Source: an uncultured bacterium
Lineage (GTDB): Bacteria; Planctomycetota; Phycisphaerae; Sedimentisphaerales; Anaerobacaceae
Length of the DNA stretch: 26,324 bases
Assembly (NCBI GenBank): GCA_913009865.1
Contig: CAJVYK010000006.1
Location: 1-26,324, forward strand
Direction: 5' to 3'
Numbering within the stretch: position 1 is the stretch's first letter; every line of letters begins with the position of its first letter. The position numbers and the translations under genes were made by a program. Shown here piece by piece: positions 7,466 through 15,386 of the stretch. The notes beneath the pieces were generated by a model. That model saw only the letters and a program-made list of their open reading frames with translations, searched no databases and had not been told where the DNA came from.

Positions 7466-7507
7466 GTTCATTGTTCGTAGTTCATTGTTCGTAGTTCAAT
7501 GCTTGAT
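7466..7507 (+). repeat. Heptamer word array downstream of parB (inverted)
   Basis: GTTCATT, GTTCGTA, GTTCATT, GTTCGTA, GTTCAAT and GCTTGAT follow each other in perfect 7-base register. The reverse complement (CTACGAACAATGAAC) matches the array upstream of parB at 14 of 15 bases, so parB lies between inverted copies of one word family. Confidence 0.8.
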
Positions 7508-7702
7508 GCTCGGAAAAGTGTAAAAGGGGAACATAGAGTATATGGCTATGCAAGGTAGCTTGTATGGCAAGGTAGCGTTAGCAGCAGGTGCTTTGTATGA
7601 AACTTTGTTCCGGAGTGGGGGGAGGTGATTTTGTATTGCGTATCCCTCGACTGTGCTCCCGTCTTCGCCGGACTACGCCGGACAAGCAGGACAGGTTACA
7701 CG

Positions 7703-7742
7703 GATACCTATACCTAAGGCACAGGTGGCACAAGTTATACGG
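7703..7742 (+). repeat. 40-bp direct repeat, copy 2
   Basis: Exact second copy of 7240-7279, 463 bp further on and 87 bp before the methyltransferase start. No third copy is seen at the far end of the island (12258-12310), so it does not mark both ends of the island. Confidence 0.9.
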
Positions 7743-7829
7743 ATTTAAAAGATTGGGTTTGAAAGAAATTGCGGGTTTGGGTATTGTATGGTGTGGGAGT
7801 TTGCAGACGGCACATTTGAGGATTATTAG

Positions 7830-8849
7830 ATGGCAAAGAAAAAACCAAGAGCTATAGACCTTTTTTGTGGATGCGGGGGGTTGACACTTGGGTTAAAAAA
7901 AGCCGGTTTTGATGTCATTGGGGCGATTGATAACAATAATCTTGCGGTTAAGACATACAGAGCAAATCATAAAGAAGTTGAAATCTGGGAGGAAGATATA
8001 CAAACTCTAAGTGTGGAAAAGGTAAAAAGAAAATTGAGGATTAAAAAAGGTGAGCTTGATTTGCTGGCGGGATGTCCGCCTTGTCAGGGTTTTTCGACCA
8101 TACCAACACTAAACGGAGCCTATGAAGTTTATGATGAACGGAATGATTTGGTATTTGAATTCTTGCGATTTATAAAAGAGTTAATGCCAAAAGCAATAAT
8201 GATGGAAAATGTGCCGGGATTGTCAAAAGACCAACGTTTTACACGTTTTTGCAAAAAAATAAATGAGTTAGGTTATACGATTAATTACGATATTCTGGAT
8301 GCGGCGGATTACGGCGTGCCGCAAAGACGAAAGCGGTTGGTTTTGCTGGCCGGTAAAAACGGAAGGATTGAATTTGCGAAAAAGGCAAAATGCAAGAGGT
8401 CAGTGTTTGATGCGATTGGCAACTTAGAACGGGCGGGAAATAGCGGGGATAAGTTACATGACTTGCCGGAGAGAAGAACCAAGAAAGTTAAAAAGCTTAT
8501 TCGAATGATACCTAAGAATGGGGGAAGCAGGAATGATTTAGGTAAAAGACGACAGCTTGCTTGTCATAAAAAATGTGACGGCTTTAAGGATGTGTATGGC
8601 CGAATGGCTTGGGATAAAGTTGCTCCAACGATTACAAGTGGATGTACAAATCCATCAAAGGGGAGGTTTTTACATCCTGAAGAAGATAGGGCTATAACAT
8701 TGAGGGAGGCAGCGTTATTACAAGGATTTCCAAGGAGTTATCGTTTCGATGTTGAAGTAGGAAAAGGAACAATTGCTGAAATGATAGGAAATGCTTTACC
8801 ACCGGAATTTATTAAACGGCATACTCAAAGAATAATAAAATATTTATGA
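7830..8849 (+). CDS. DNA (cytosine-5-)-methyltransferase
   Basis: The 339 residues carry all the main C5-methyltransferase motifs in canonical order: I DLFCGCGGLTLGLKKAGF (about 10-27), IV GCPPCQGFST with the catalytic cysteine (about 80-89), VI MMENVPGL (about 125-132), VIII QRRKRLVLLAG (about 164-174), a short target-recognition region, IX LREAALLQGFP (about 291-301) and X GNALPP (about 320-325). It transfers a methyl group from SAM to C5 of cytosine within a recognition site that cannot be read from sequence. Its stop overlaps the next start (ATGA), so it is translationally coupled to the MORC-like ATPase. The Vsr-type gene at the island end fits m5C chemistry. DNA here is more AT-rich than the arg genes, which suggests transfer. 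Confidence 0.93.
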   Translation: MAKKKPRAIDLFCGCGGLTLGLKKAGFDVIGAIDNNNLAVKTYRANHKEVEIWEEDIQTLSVEKVKRKLRIKKGELDLLAGCPPCQGFSTIPTLNGAYEVYDERNDLVFEFLRFIKELMPKAIMMENVPGLSKDQRFTRFCKKINELGYTINYDILDAADYGVPQRRKRLVLLAGKNGRIEFAKKAKCKRSVFDAIGNLERAGNSGDKLHDLPERRTKKVKKLIRMIPKNGGSRNDLGKRRQLACHKKCDGFKDVYGRMAWDKVAPTITSGCTNPSKGRFLHPEEDRAITLREAALLQGFPRSYRFDVEVGKGTIAEMIGNALPPEFIKRHTQRIIKYL

Positions 8850-10819
8850 ATAACGCGAGGAAAAAAATGACCAAGAATAATATTCCACCTCTTCATATTA
8901 AATATTCAGGACGGATTATAGATCAGCTGGGCATTCAAATGTATCAAAGCCCGGTTGCTGCTATAGCAGAACTTATAGCGAACGGATGGGACGCAGAAGC
9001 TAAAACGGTAGATGTGACTTTACCAGAAGATATTTCCGATAAAGCTGAGTTCATTATTAATGACAATGGAAATGGAATGACACTAACGGATTGTGAAGAG
9101 CGTTATTTAAATGTTGGTTATTGTCGCAGAGGTGATTCGCCAAAGGAATTTTCTCCGAAACTTAACAGGCCGATTCTTGGACGAAAGGGCATCGGCAAGT
9201 TTGCAGGTTTTGGGATTGCGGAAATGATATGTGTTGAAACCATAAGTAAAAGTACAGGCGAGAGAACGGTATTTGAACTCGATTTGAATAATCTTCGAGG
9301 CCAAGATTATGTGACAAGAAATCATGAAATACCTGTTGTTGAATATGATCCGCCAGATGATACTCGGAAAAAATCTCATGGTACAGTGATATATCTAAAG
9401 AAGCTAAAACTTAGCAGAGCTTCTTCACAAAGTCAATTCTTGAGAAGTATGGGACGACGTTTTTTATTGCATAGGACAGCTCAAGATTTTAACATTCTTA
9501 TTAATGGTCAAGAGTTGATTGGCAATGAAGAAATTCAGGACATACAATTTATCTTTCCAAGAGATTATAGAGAGAAAGAAAAGCCTGATGATATGGCCAT
9601 TGAGGAGGATTGGGGAGTTAGTAAACTATCTGACGGGAAATTGATACGTTGGCAAATTTGTTTTTATAAAAAGCCTATTGCGGAGGAAAGCTTAAGGGGT
9701 GTTTCGGTTTTTTTACATGGGAAACTGGCTCAAACACCATTTTTTTTCAATTTAACAGGTGGTTTGGGCGGGCAACATGGCCAGGAATATATCTCGGGAC
9801 AGGTACAGGCTGATTATCTAGATGAACTTGACACTGATATAATTGCTCCTGAGCGGCAACGTATAAATTGGGAGCTGACAGAAAGCCAGGTGATTGAGTC
9901 TTGGGGGCGCGAAACTATCAGGAGTTTGTTACGAATTTGGAAAGACCGTCGGGCGGAGCGAAAAATTCAAGTTTTAAATGAAAGAGTTGCGCCATTTTCT
10001 GAACGTTTGAATAAATTACCTCCGCATGAAAGAAAAATAATTAAAAAAGCCATAACGAATTTAGCTAAAGTGTCCGCTTTAGAAGAAGATGAATTTGTCG
10101 AATTAGGGAGATCTCTTCTTACTGCTTGGGAAGGGGGAAGGCTTCAAGAACTTATAGCACATTTGTCAGAGGTTGAATCATTAGATGAAGGAGAATTCCT
10201 GAATATTTTGATAGAGGAGGAAATTATATCTTCTCTCAATATAGCCGAAGCGGTAAAAACTAAAATAATGACCGTTGGGAAATTAAAAGATCTTGTCCAA
10301 AAAAAAGCTTTAGAAAATACGATACGAGATTATATATCTGAGCACCCCTGGTTGATTGCCCCAGAACTTCAAACCTTTGCCAAAGAAAAATCATTAAAGA
10401 CGCTTCTGGATAAACTGGCAAAACAATATAATGTGCCAGTAGGAAAAGAAGGCAAACGTGTTGACTTGGTGCTTTCTTCTATGGGTTGTTTAGTCGTGAT
10501 AGAGTTTATGCGACCAGGTGAGAAATTGGATATAGACCATTTGGGTCGGTACGAGTTATATTTCCGGGCAATCAAAACAAATGTGATCAAAGCAAATACC
10601 GGTAGCAGCTTTGAACGTTTCACTGGCTATATTGTTGCCGATGAGTTAGAAAAAGATGCTGTGATGTTGGATAAGATTCAATCGCTTAAAACTGAAAACA
10701 TGCTTGCTATGGATTGGAATATTTTAATTCAAAAAGCATTGAGAGGATGGCAAGAGTTCCTAGAAACACTTGCGAGTCGTGAGCCAACAGATGAAAGATT
10801 AAAAGCGTTGTTAGAATAG
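8846..10819 (+). CDS. MORC/Hsp90-type (GHKL) ATPase with C-terminal PD-(D/E)XK-like domain
   Basis: The 657-residue protein begins with a GHKL ATPase domain: helix box AELIANGWDAEA (about 39-50), DNGNGMT (about 72-78), and GRKGIGKFAGFG lid (about 111-122). A charged helical middle follows. The C-terminal region (about 490-590) contains EHPWLIAPEL and then KRVDLVLSSMGCLVVIEFMR, the layout of Shedu/DUF4263-like PD-(D/E)XK nucleases, but the position of the ExK lysine appears to be methionine. Prokaryotic MORC-type ATPases were described in restriction-modification contexts by Iyer, Abhiman and Aravind (2008). The first ATG overlaps the methyltransferase stop; a second at 8867 has GAGG six bases upstream and may be the true start. 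It is probably a DNA-clamping motor of the island. Confidence 0.85.
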   Translation: MNNARKKMTKNNIPPLHIKYSGRIIDQLGIQMYQSPVAAIAELIANGWDAEAKTVDVTLPEDISDKAEFIINDNGNGMTLTDCEERYLNVGYCRRGDSPKEFSPKLNRPILGRKGIGKFAGFGIAEMICVETISKSTGERTVFELDLNNLRGQDYVTRNHEIPVVEYDPPDDTRKKSHGTVIYLKKLKLSRASSQSQFLRSMGRRFLLHRTAQDFNILINGQELIGNEEIQDIQFIFPRDYREKEKPDDMAIEEDWGVSKLSDGKLIRWQICFYKKPIAEESLRGVSVFLHGKLAQTPFFFNLTGGLGGQHGQEYISGQVQADYLDELDTDIIAPERQRINWELTESQVIESWGRETIRSLLRIWKDRRAERKIQVLNERVAPFSERLNKLPPHERKIIKKAITNLAKVSALEEDEFVELGRSLLTAWEGGRLQELIAHLSEVESLDEGEFLNILIEEEIISSLNIAEAVKTKIMTVGKLKDLVQKKALENTIRDYISEHPWLIAPELQTFAKEKSLKTLLDKLAKQYNVPVGKEGKRVDLVLSSMGCLVVIEFMRPGEKLDIDHLGRYELYFRAIKTNVIKANTGSSFERFTGYIVADELEKDAVMLDKIQSLKTENMLAMDWNILIQKALRGWQEFLETLASREPTDERLKALLE

Positions 10820-10856
10820 TAATACTCATTATTTTCAATTTATTAAGAAAAATTCA

Positions 10857-11849
10857 ATGTCTATAATCGAATCCAGTTATAACTCTGAAAAGGAACTTCA
10901 AGATTGGGTGTTTTCCAACATCAATACTTTCATACCAGCTGGTAATTTATTAAACGGTTTTCAGATAACTACAGCATCCGGGAAAAACAGTGTTCCTGAC
11001 GGCTTTGCTTTTGATTTTGAAAATAGAGAATGGTACTTAATTGAATGTGAATTATTATCTCACGGGGTATGGCCTCATATAGCTGAGCAAATAACGCGAT
11101 TTGTAGTTGCAACTAAAAACCCTGACACACTTCGGAAAATCAGAGATCGGCTATTTGAACACTTGATTGAAGAAAAAATCGCAGACAAGATTTGCACAGT
11201 TTTGAATACTACATTAGAAAGATTGCATCAACAAATTGAGGTTTTTATTGAGGGAGTCCAGCCCGCCTTAGTTATCTTTATTGACGAGACAAATCGAGAT
11301 TTGAATGACATGATGCAGGCCTTGGATATTCCTACAAAAGTTTTTAGAATTAAAAAGTTCTTGGTAAATAATACGCTGGAGTATTATTCCCCTGACAGTA
11401 ATGAACCAGCTTTAGAAACTGATCCTATCGAAAAGGGGCAAACGGAGGAATATGACATTATTGAAATATTAGGCGGCGGGAAGCTTGAGTCAACCGTTGG
11501 AAGATTCAAATGCTATAAGTTGGATGAAGGTTCTGTTATCTATGTTAAAAAGTCTAAATACTATGACAAAAATGATTACTACTGGTATGCCATAACACCG
11601 CAAAGCCTTAAATATATTGAAGAATACAATGTATCATATGTTGTATTTGTTATGGGAGAATTTGGTTTTGCCAAAGTACCGGTGCCAATTGTGGCGGAGT
11701 TTTTGAAAAATACAGGTGATACAAAAAAGGCTGACGGCAGCGTTAAACATTATCATTTATTAATTTCACACGATCCTGAACCAGAATTGTATTGGTCTAA
11801 TGACCGTCCTAAATTCTCACTTGGCGAATATTTTCAACCTTTTGAATAA
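10857..11849 (+). CDS. PD-(D/E)XK-like protein of a restriction/defence island, unknown family
   Basis: The 330-residue protein starts 37 bases after the ATPase gene and has no strong Shine-Dalgarno sequence. Residues about 47-80 read VPDGFAFDFENREWYLIECE followed by an HGVWPHIAEQITRF helix. This resembles a PD...ExK nuclease core with Pro47-Asp48 and Glu63, but with Glu65 in the place of the usual lysine. A second part (about 240-330) is rich in aromatic residues (YYWYAITPQSLKYIEEYNV; FVMGEFGFAKVP; YHLLISHDPEPELYW) and could be a separate sensor or binding domain. Given its position between the MORC-like ATPase and the Vsr-type gene, it is likely the restriction component or a DNA-binding partner. 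No named family is recognised. Confidence 0.6.
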   Translation: MSIIESSYNSEKELQDWVFSNINTFIPAGNLLNGFQITTASGKNSVPDGFAFDFENREWYLIECELLSHGVWPHIAEQITRFVVATKNPDTLRKIRDRLFEHLIEEKIADKICTVLNTTLERLHQQIEVFIEGVQPALVIFIDETNRDLNDMMQALDIPTKVFRIKKFLVNNTLEYYSPDSNEPALETDPIEKGQTEEYDIIEILGGGKLESTVGRFKCYKLDEGSVIYVKKSKYYDKNDYYWYAITPQSLKYIEEYNVSYVVFVMGEFGFAKVPVPIVAEFLKNTGDTKKADGSVKHYHLLISHDPEPELYWSNDRPKFSLGEYFQPFE

Positions 11850-11861
11850 TATTGTTGATGG

Positions 11862-12257
11862 ATGGACAATCTAACACAGAAGCAGCGTAGTTATTGTATG
11901 TCCCGTGTTAAGGGGAAAGATACAGAGATTGAGAAAGTTGTAAGATCAGAACTTCATAAACGGGGATTGCGGTTTCGCAAGCATGTCAAGAATTTGCCCG
12001 GCAAGCCGGATATTGTTTTTATGAAGGCAAAAGTGGCAGTATTTTTAGACGGGGATTTTTGGCATGGGTATAGGTTTCCACAATGGGAAGGTAAGCTTCC
12101 AAAGTTCTGGCGCAAAAAGATCGGGGAGACACGAAAGAGGGATCAGCGGAATTTTGCAAAATTACGGCGTATGGGGTGGCGGGTTGTTAGAATCTGGGAG
12201 CACAGTATAGAGAAAGACCTTAACGGAGTTGTAAGGAGAATATGCGCAGAGCTATAA
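11862..12257 (+). CDS. vsr: Vsr-type (very short patch repair) endonuclease
   Basis: The 131-residue protein has the whole Vsr scaffold: TQKQRSYCMSRVKGKDTEIE, LPGKPDIVF with the catalytic aspartate at residue 50, FLDGDFWHG with the histidine at 68, FWRKKIGETRKRDQRN and a final GWRVVRIWEHSI. Vsr nicks beside T:G mismatches produced by deamination of 5-methylcytosine, so it fits the methyltransferase upstream. Compared with E. coli Vsr, the structural zinc ligands (Cys66, His71, Cys73, Cys117) are replaced, for example DFWHGYRF for CFWHGHHC and WEH for WEC. It therefore belongs to a zinc-less subgroup and might act as a nickase or restriction nuclease of the island. It is the last gene of the island. 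Confidence 0.88.
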   Translation: MDNLTQKQRSYCMSRVKGKDTEIEKVVRSELHKRGLRFRKHVKNLPGKPDIVFMKAKVAVFLDGDFWHGYRFPQWEGKLPKFWRKKIGETRKRDQRNFAKLRRMGWRVVRIWEHSIEKDLNGVVRRICAEL

Positions 12258-12309
12258 AGGGTATGAGGCGCAGGGCAGGTGAGAGGGGGCGAAATATATA
12301 AATATACCA

Positions 12310-13428
12310 CTACGTTCCGAACATCTTTTCTTTAAGGTCGAGGTAGTAGAGATAATCTTCGCACTTGACGTTCGGTGGGCAGCGGTGGTCACAAAACGGT
12401 ATGTAGCCGCCCCGCTCGACCAACGGTACAAGTGATTCCATATATTGCTTTATTGCTTCCGGCCCCTCGCCAAGGGCCATCTTGTCAAAGCCGCCCATTA
12501 TACGCAAATCCCTGCCGTATTCGTTCAGCAGCTCAGCAGGGTGCGTGCAGCTATTAACCTCGTAGGGAAACAGGCAGTTGATACCGCCGGCCAGCAGTAA
12601 CGGCAGAATCGGCCTAACATCGCCGTCGCAGTCGGTGTACCAGAGGTCGATGCCGGCGGTGTGTAGTTTTTTGCTGATACGCTTATAACGCGGTAAGACA
12701 ATATTTCTGAAAAAATCAACGGAAACAATCGGGCCGGACTTGAAACAAATATCCTCCCACGCGGAAGCAAAGTCAAAGTCAATATGAACCAGAACCTGGT
12801 CGAGAAAATCTTCGACAAGCACACAGCAGGTCTCGACCATATCTTCAACCATATCCGGATAATCGTAAGTAGCGTAAGCCAAGCCCTCAAATGTCAGCAT
12901 GTCCCTGATTTTGCCTATCATTGAGCCACAATCAACCCCGAGCGGGTAATCACGGTCCGGCGGATGCTGCTTTTTAAGGGTATCAATATCGACCGTTCGG
13001 GAAGAATCGTCCCTGCGAAAACGCTCCGCCTTGCATTTTTTCCAGTCGTCTGGAGTAATTATCGAAGGTTTTATATAATGAGGAATTGTGTCGTGGCTGT
13101 CTTGGGGAACTTCAGCCAGCAAACCCTCGGGATTGATAATGATTTTTTTAGTCGCGCTTTCCTCAATAACCTTCTCCTCAAAAAACGGGTTCATCCATAC
13201 CAGCCCTTCGACATATTTAATTACATCAAAGTTAAAGAAGATGTCAGCTTCTTCGTTGCTGGTGATATTGTTTTCAACGAATATCGGCCATTCCCTGAAG
13301 TTCTCATCCCAATAGCCGAATTCCATATTGAAACAGCGGTCAACGGGCAGGTAATGCATCTGATTATTAAAACGCCGGCGATCGGTCATTGCAGCTTTCC
13401 ACTTTTCCCGGCATGGCTTTATATCCAT
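12310..13428 (-). CDS. Uroporphyrinogen decarboxylase (UroD)-like protein
   Basis: The frame has 372 codons, with AGGAG 7 bases before the ATG. The C-terminal half shows the UroD/corrinoid-methyltransferase-type barrel: LWYTDCDGDVRPILPLLLAG, NCLFPYEVNS, LRIMGGFDKMALGEG, GGYIPFCDHRCPPNVKCEDY. The length and the His/Asp-rich ends match the large UroD-like family common in planctomycetes, which is distinct from heme-pathway HemE (no heme genes nearby). Members of this family include methyltransferases acting on corrinoid proteins or methylated compounds; the substrate is unknown here. It stands alone and convergent to the defence island. Confidence 0.8.
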   Translation of the reverse strand: MDIKPCREKWKAAMTDRRRFNNQMHYLPVDRCFNMEFGYWDENFREWPIFVENNITSNEEADIFFNFDVIKYVEGLVWMNPFFEEKVIEESATKKIIINPEGLLAEVPQDSHDTIPHYIKPSIITPDDWKKCKAERFRRDDSSRTVDIDTLKKQHPPDRDYPLGVDCGSMIGKIRDMLTFEGLAYATYDYPDMVEDMVETCCVLVEDFLDQVLVHIDFDFASAWEDICFKSGPIVSVDFFRNIVLPRYKRISKKLHTAGIDLWYTDCDGDVRPILPLLLAGGINCLFPYEVNSCTHPAELLNEYGRDLRIMGGFDKMALGEGPEAIKQYMESLVPLVERGGYIPFCDHRCPPNVKCEDYLYYLDLKEKMFGT

Positions 13429-13593
13429 TGTTTTCTCCTATATAGTCAGGATAACAAAAATGCCGTTGGCTATAAAGCAGTAAGACAGTATAAATATGGC
13501 CGGCGGAAAAAATGTTGTGGCGATGTCCACAAATCGTATAATTCGGGAAAGAAACTTAAACTAAGCAGGCGGTAAAGGACAGAAAGGACAGCT

Positions 13594-14043
13594 ATGCGTG
13601 CGGTTGTGCAACGAGTCCTGCAGGCCGGGGTCGAGACAGAAGGCCAAAGATTAAGCCAAATCGATAAAGGTCTGCTGGTTTACCTCAGTGTCGGCAAAGC
13701 CGATACCTTAAAGGATGCTCAGTTTATAGCTGAGAAGCTTCTCAACCTGCGCATATTTGCTGATGAGGCCGGCAAAATGAACCGAAGTGTGCTTGATGGA
13801 GGCGGTAGTATTCTCATGGTCAGCAATTTTACCCTTCACGGCGATTGCCGAAAGGGCCGACGTCCCAGTTTCGATGCCGCTGCTGAGCAGGGATTGGCAC
13901 AGCAGCTTTACGAAAAGGTAATTGAGATGATTGCCGAGCAGAGAGTAACTGTTGGAAAGGGAGCATTCGGTGAGCATATGCAGGTAAGCAGCGTCAATGA
14001 TGGGCCGGTAACTTTTTTACTCGATAGTTCCCGCCTGTTTTAA
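13594..14043 (+). CDS. dtd: D-aminoacyl-tRNA deacylase
   Basis: The 149 residues match bacterial Dtd along the full length: MRAVVQRVLQAGV at the start, KGLLVYLSVGKADT, LNLRIFADEAGKMNRSV, VSNFTLHGDCRKGRRPSF (about 76-93) and NDGPVTF (about 135-141), the cross-subunit Gly-cis-Pro motif. The enzyme removes D-amino acids wrongly attached to tRNA. The usual SQFTL motif reads SNFTL, a conservative Gln-to-Asn change. GAAAGGA lies before the ATG. The metallophosphoesterase gene follows after 19 bases, so the two probably share a transcript. Confidence 0.95.
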   Translation: MRAVVQRVLQAGVETEGQRLSQIDKGLLVYLSVGKADTLKDAQFIAEKLLNLRIFADEAGKMNRSVLDGGGSILMVSNFTLHGDCRKGRRPSFDAAAEQGLAQQLYEKVIEMIAEQRVTVGKGAFGEHMQVSSVNDGPVTFLLDSSRLF

Positions 14044-14062
14044 CTCTGTAGCGGAGATAAAT

Positions 14063-14974
14063 ATGCGGGCTATGCGTAAGAAAAGGAAGCTTGTTGAAAA
14101 TGAGGGGCATGTGCATGCCGTGGACAGGGGGGGCAGGGGGAAACTGCATTTTGAAAATCTGCCGGGAGTTATGAGAATTTTCACATTTCTTCTGAGGGTT
14201 AGCCTTAACAAACGCAGGGGAGAGAAAAATGCAGATAATATAAAGCTGGAGGAGGTTGAGATCTTCTTCGACGACCTGCCAATAGGGTTTGATAATACGC
14301 GGATATTGCTGATAACGGATTTGCATATAGACGGAATGGATATGCTGGCCGAAAGGATTGTCAGGATTGCAGGGGAGCTTGATTATGATTTCTGCATTCT
14401 TGGGGGCGATTACAGCTTTGAGCAGGGAGAAAAACACGGCTTAGCTTATTCGAGAATGAGGCAGATTGCAGGACGGCTCGTAGAGAAATCGAGGGTGTTC
14501 GGGGTATTGGGTAACCATGACAGATACAGAATGGCGGAGGTTCTGGATGAATGCGGGGTGGAGATGTTGGTAAACGAAAGTGTGTGTCTTGAAAAGGAGG
14601 ACGATAAGATATATCTGGCTGGAATGGACGACTGTCATTATTATGGGGCGGATGATATTGGACTGGCTGACAGCGAGATTCCGGACGGGGCGTTTAAGAT
14701 AATGGTGTGCCATTCGCCGGAGCAGTATAAGCAGGTAGCGAAAGCGGGGTATTCATTGCATCTGGCCGGTCATACTCATGGGGGACAGGTTTGCCTGCCT
14801 TACGGTGTGGCGGTGGTTACCGGGGCGACGGTGCCGCGAAAATTCTTAAAGGGCAAGTGGAGGTATCGAGGAATGGCTGGGTATACGTCGCGAGGGGTTG
14901 GGACGTCGGTGGTTAGGGTGCGGTATTTCTGTCAGCCGGAGATAACGGTCATTACGCTTAGGAGCGGGAAGTGA
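14063..14974 (+). CDS. Calcineurin-like metallophosphoesterase (YaeI/YkuE type)
   Basis: The 303-residue protein has the full set of metal-binding blocks in order: ITDLHIDG (about 84-91), GGDYSF (about 113-118), GNHDRY (about 150-155), CHSPEQY (about 216-222) and AGHTHGGQ (about 235-242). This spacing is that of the YaeI/YkuE branch, which cleaves phosphodiester or pyrophosphate bonds, in some members of lipid substrates such as UDP-diacylglucosamine. The first 70 residues are basic with a weak hydrophobic stretch (GVMRIFTFLLRVSL) instead of the usual membrane anchor or Tat signal. A GGAG precedes the ATG. Confidence 0.88.
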   Translation: MRAMRKKRKLVENEGHVHAVDRGGRGKLHFENLPGVMRIFTFLLRVSLNKRRGEKNADNIKLEEVEIFFDDLPIGFDNTRILLITDLHIDGMDMLAERIVRIAGELDYDFCILGGDYSFEQGEKHGLAYSRMRQIAGRLVEKSRVFGVLGNHDRYRMAEVLDECGVEMLVNESVCLEKEDDKIYLAGMDDCHYYGADDIGLADSEIPDGAFKIMVCHSPEQYKQVAKAGYSLHLAGHTHGGQVCLPYGVAVVTGATVPRKFLKGKWRYRGMAGYTSRGVGTSVVRVRYFCQPEITVITLRSGK

Positions 14975-15068
14975 GGGGCTTGGGGATAGCTGTGGAAATT
15001 GATTATCGTCTATTTGACGGTCGGAAAGAATTCGGCTGGTCTGTAACGACAAGAAAGAAGGATGACCT

Positions 15069-15386
15069 ATGAAAAAATGTTCTTTTTGTGCAGAAGAAAT
15101 TCAGGATGAAGCGATAAAATGCCGGTTTTGCGGTGAGTTCCTCGATAAACCCGGTAAGCCAGAAACAAAATGGTATTTTTCCACCTCTACTGTTGTAATC
15201 GCTCTGCTGTGCGCCGGGCCGCTGGCCCTGCCGCTTGTGTGGTTTAACCCGCGATACAAAATAATTATAAAGCTCATACTAACAGTCGTCGTTGTCGTGG
15301 TCAGTATCGTCTGTTATTATCTTACATTGAACACATACCATCGATTGACAGAACAGATAAGGGAACTGGGAATTAAGAGCCTCTAA
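15069..15386 (+). CDS. Zinc-ribbon membrane protein (105 aa)
   Basis: The N-terminus MKKCSFCAEEIQDEAIKCRF is a four-cysteine zinc ribbon (Cys4, Cys7, Cys18, Cys21). It is followed by two hydrophobic segments (about 40-60, VVIALLCAGPLALPLVW, and about 65-87, IIIKLILTVVVVVVSIVCYY) and a short polar tail. A good AAGAAGGA lies upstream. Such 'double-zinc-ribbon plus membrane' proteins are common and mostly of unknown role. Structured element copy 3 overlaps the last codons and the stop. Confidence 0.8.
   Translation: MKKCSFCAEEIQDEAIKCRFCGEFLDKPGKPETKWYFSTSTVVIALLCAGPLALPLVWFNPRYKIIIKLILTVVVVVVSIVCYYLTLNTYHRLTEQIRELGIKSL

Larger units (their letters stand above)
7162..7829. other. Repeat-filled gap between parB and the methyltransferase island
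   Basis: There is no convincing gene. It contains a 40-bp direct repeat pair, degenerate TTTGAAAATA tracts (7360-7440), an AT-rich hairpin with a T-tail (AAAAATG-GGGG-CATTTTT, 7447-7464) that could terminate parB, the inverted heptamer array, and a CGCCGGACTA/CGCCGGACA duplication near 7667-7684. Confidence 0.6.

Noticed and set aside
7588..7857. 89-codon open frame before the methyltransferase
   Set aside because: Covers the second 40-bp repeat, has no protein-like pattern and overlaps the methyltransferase start.
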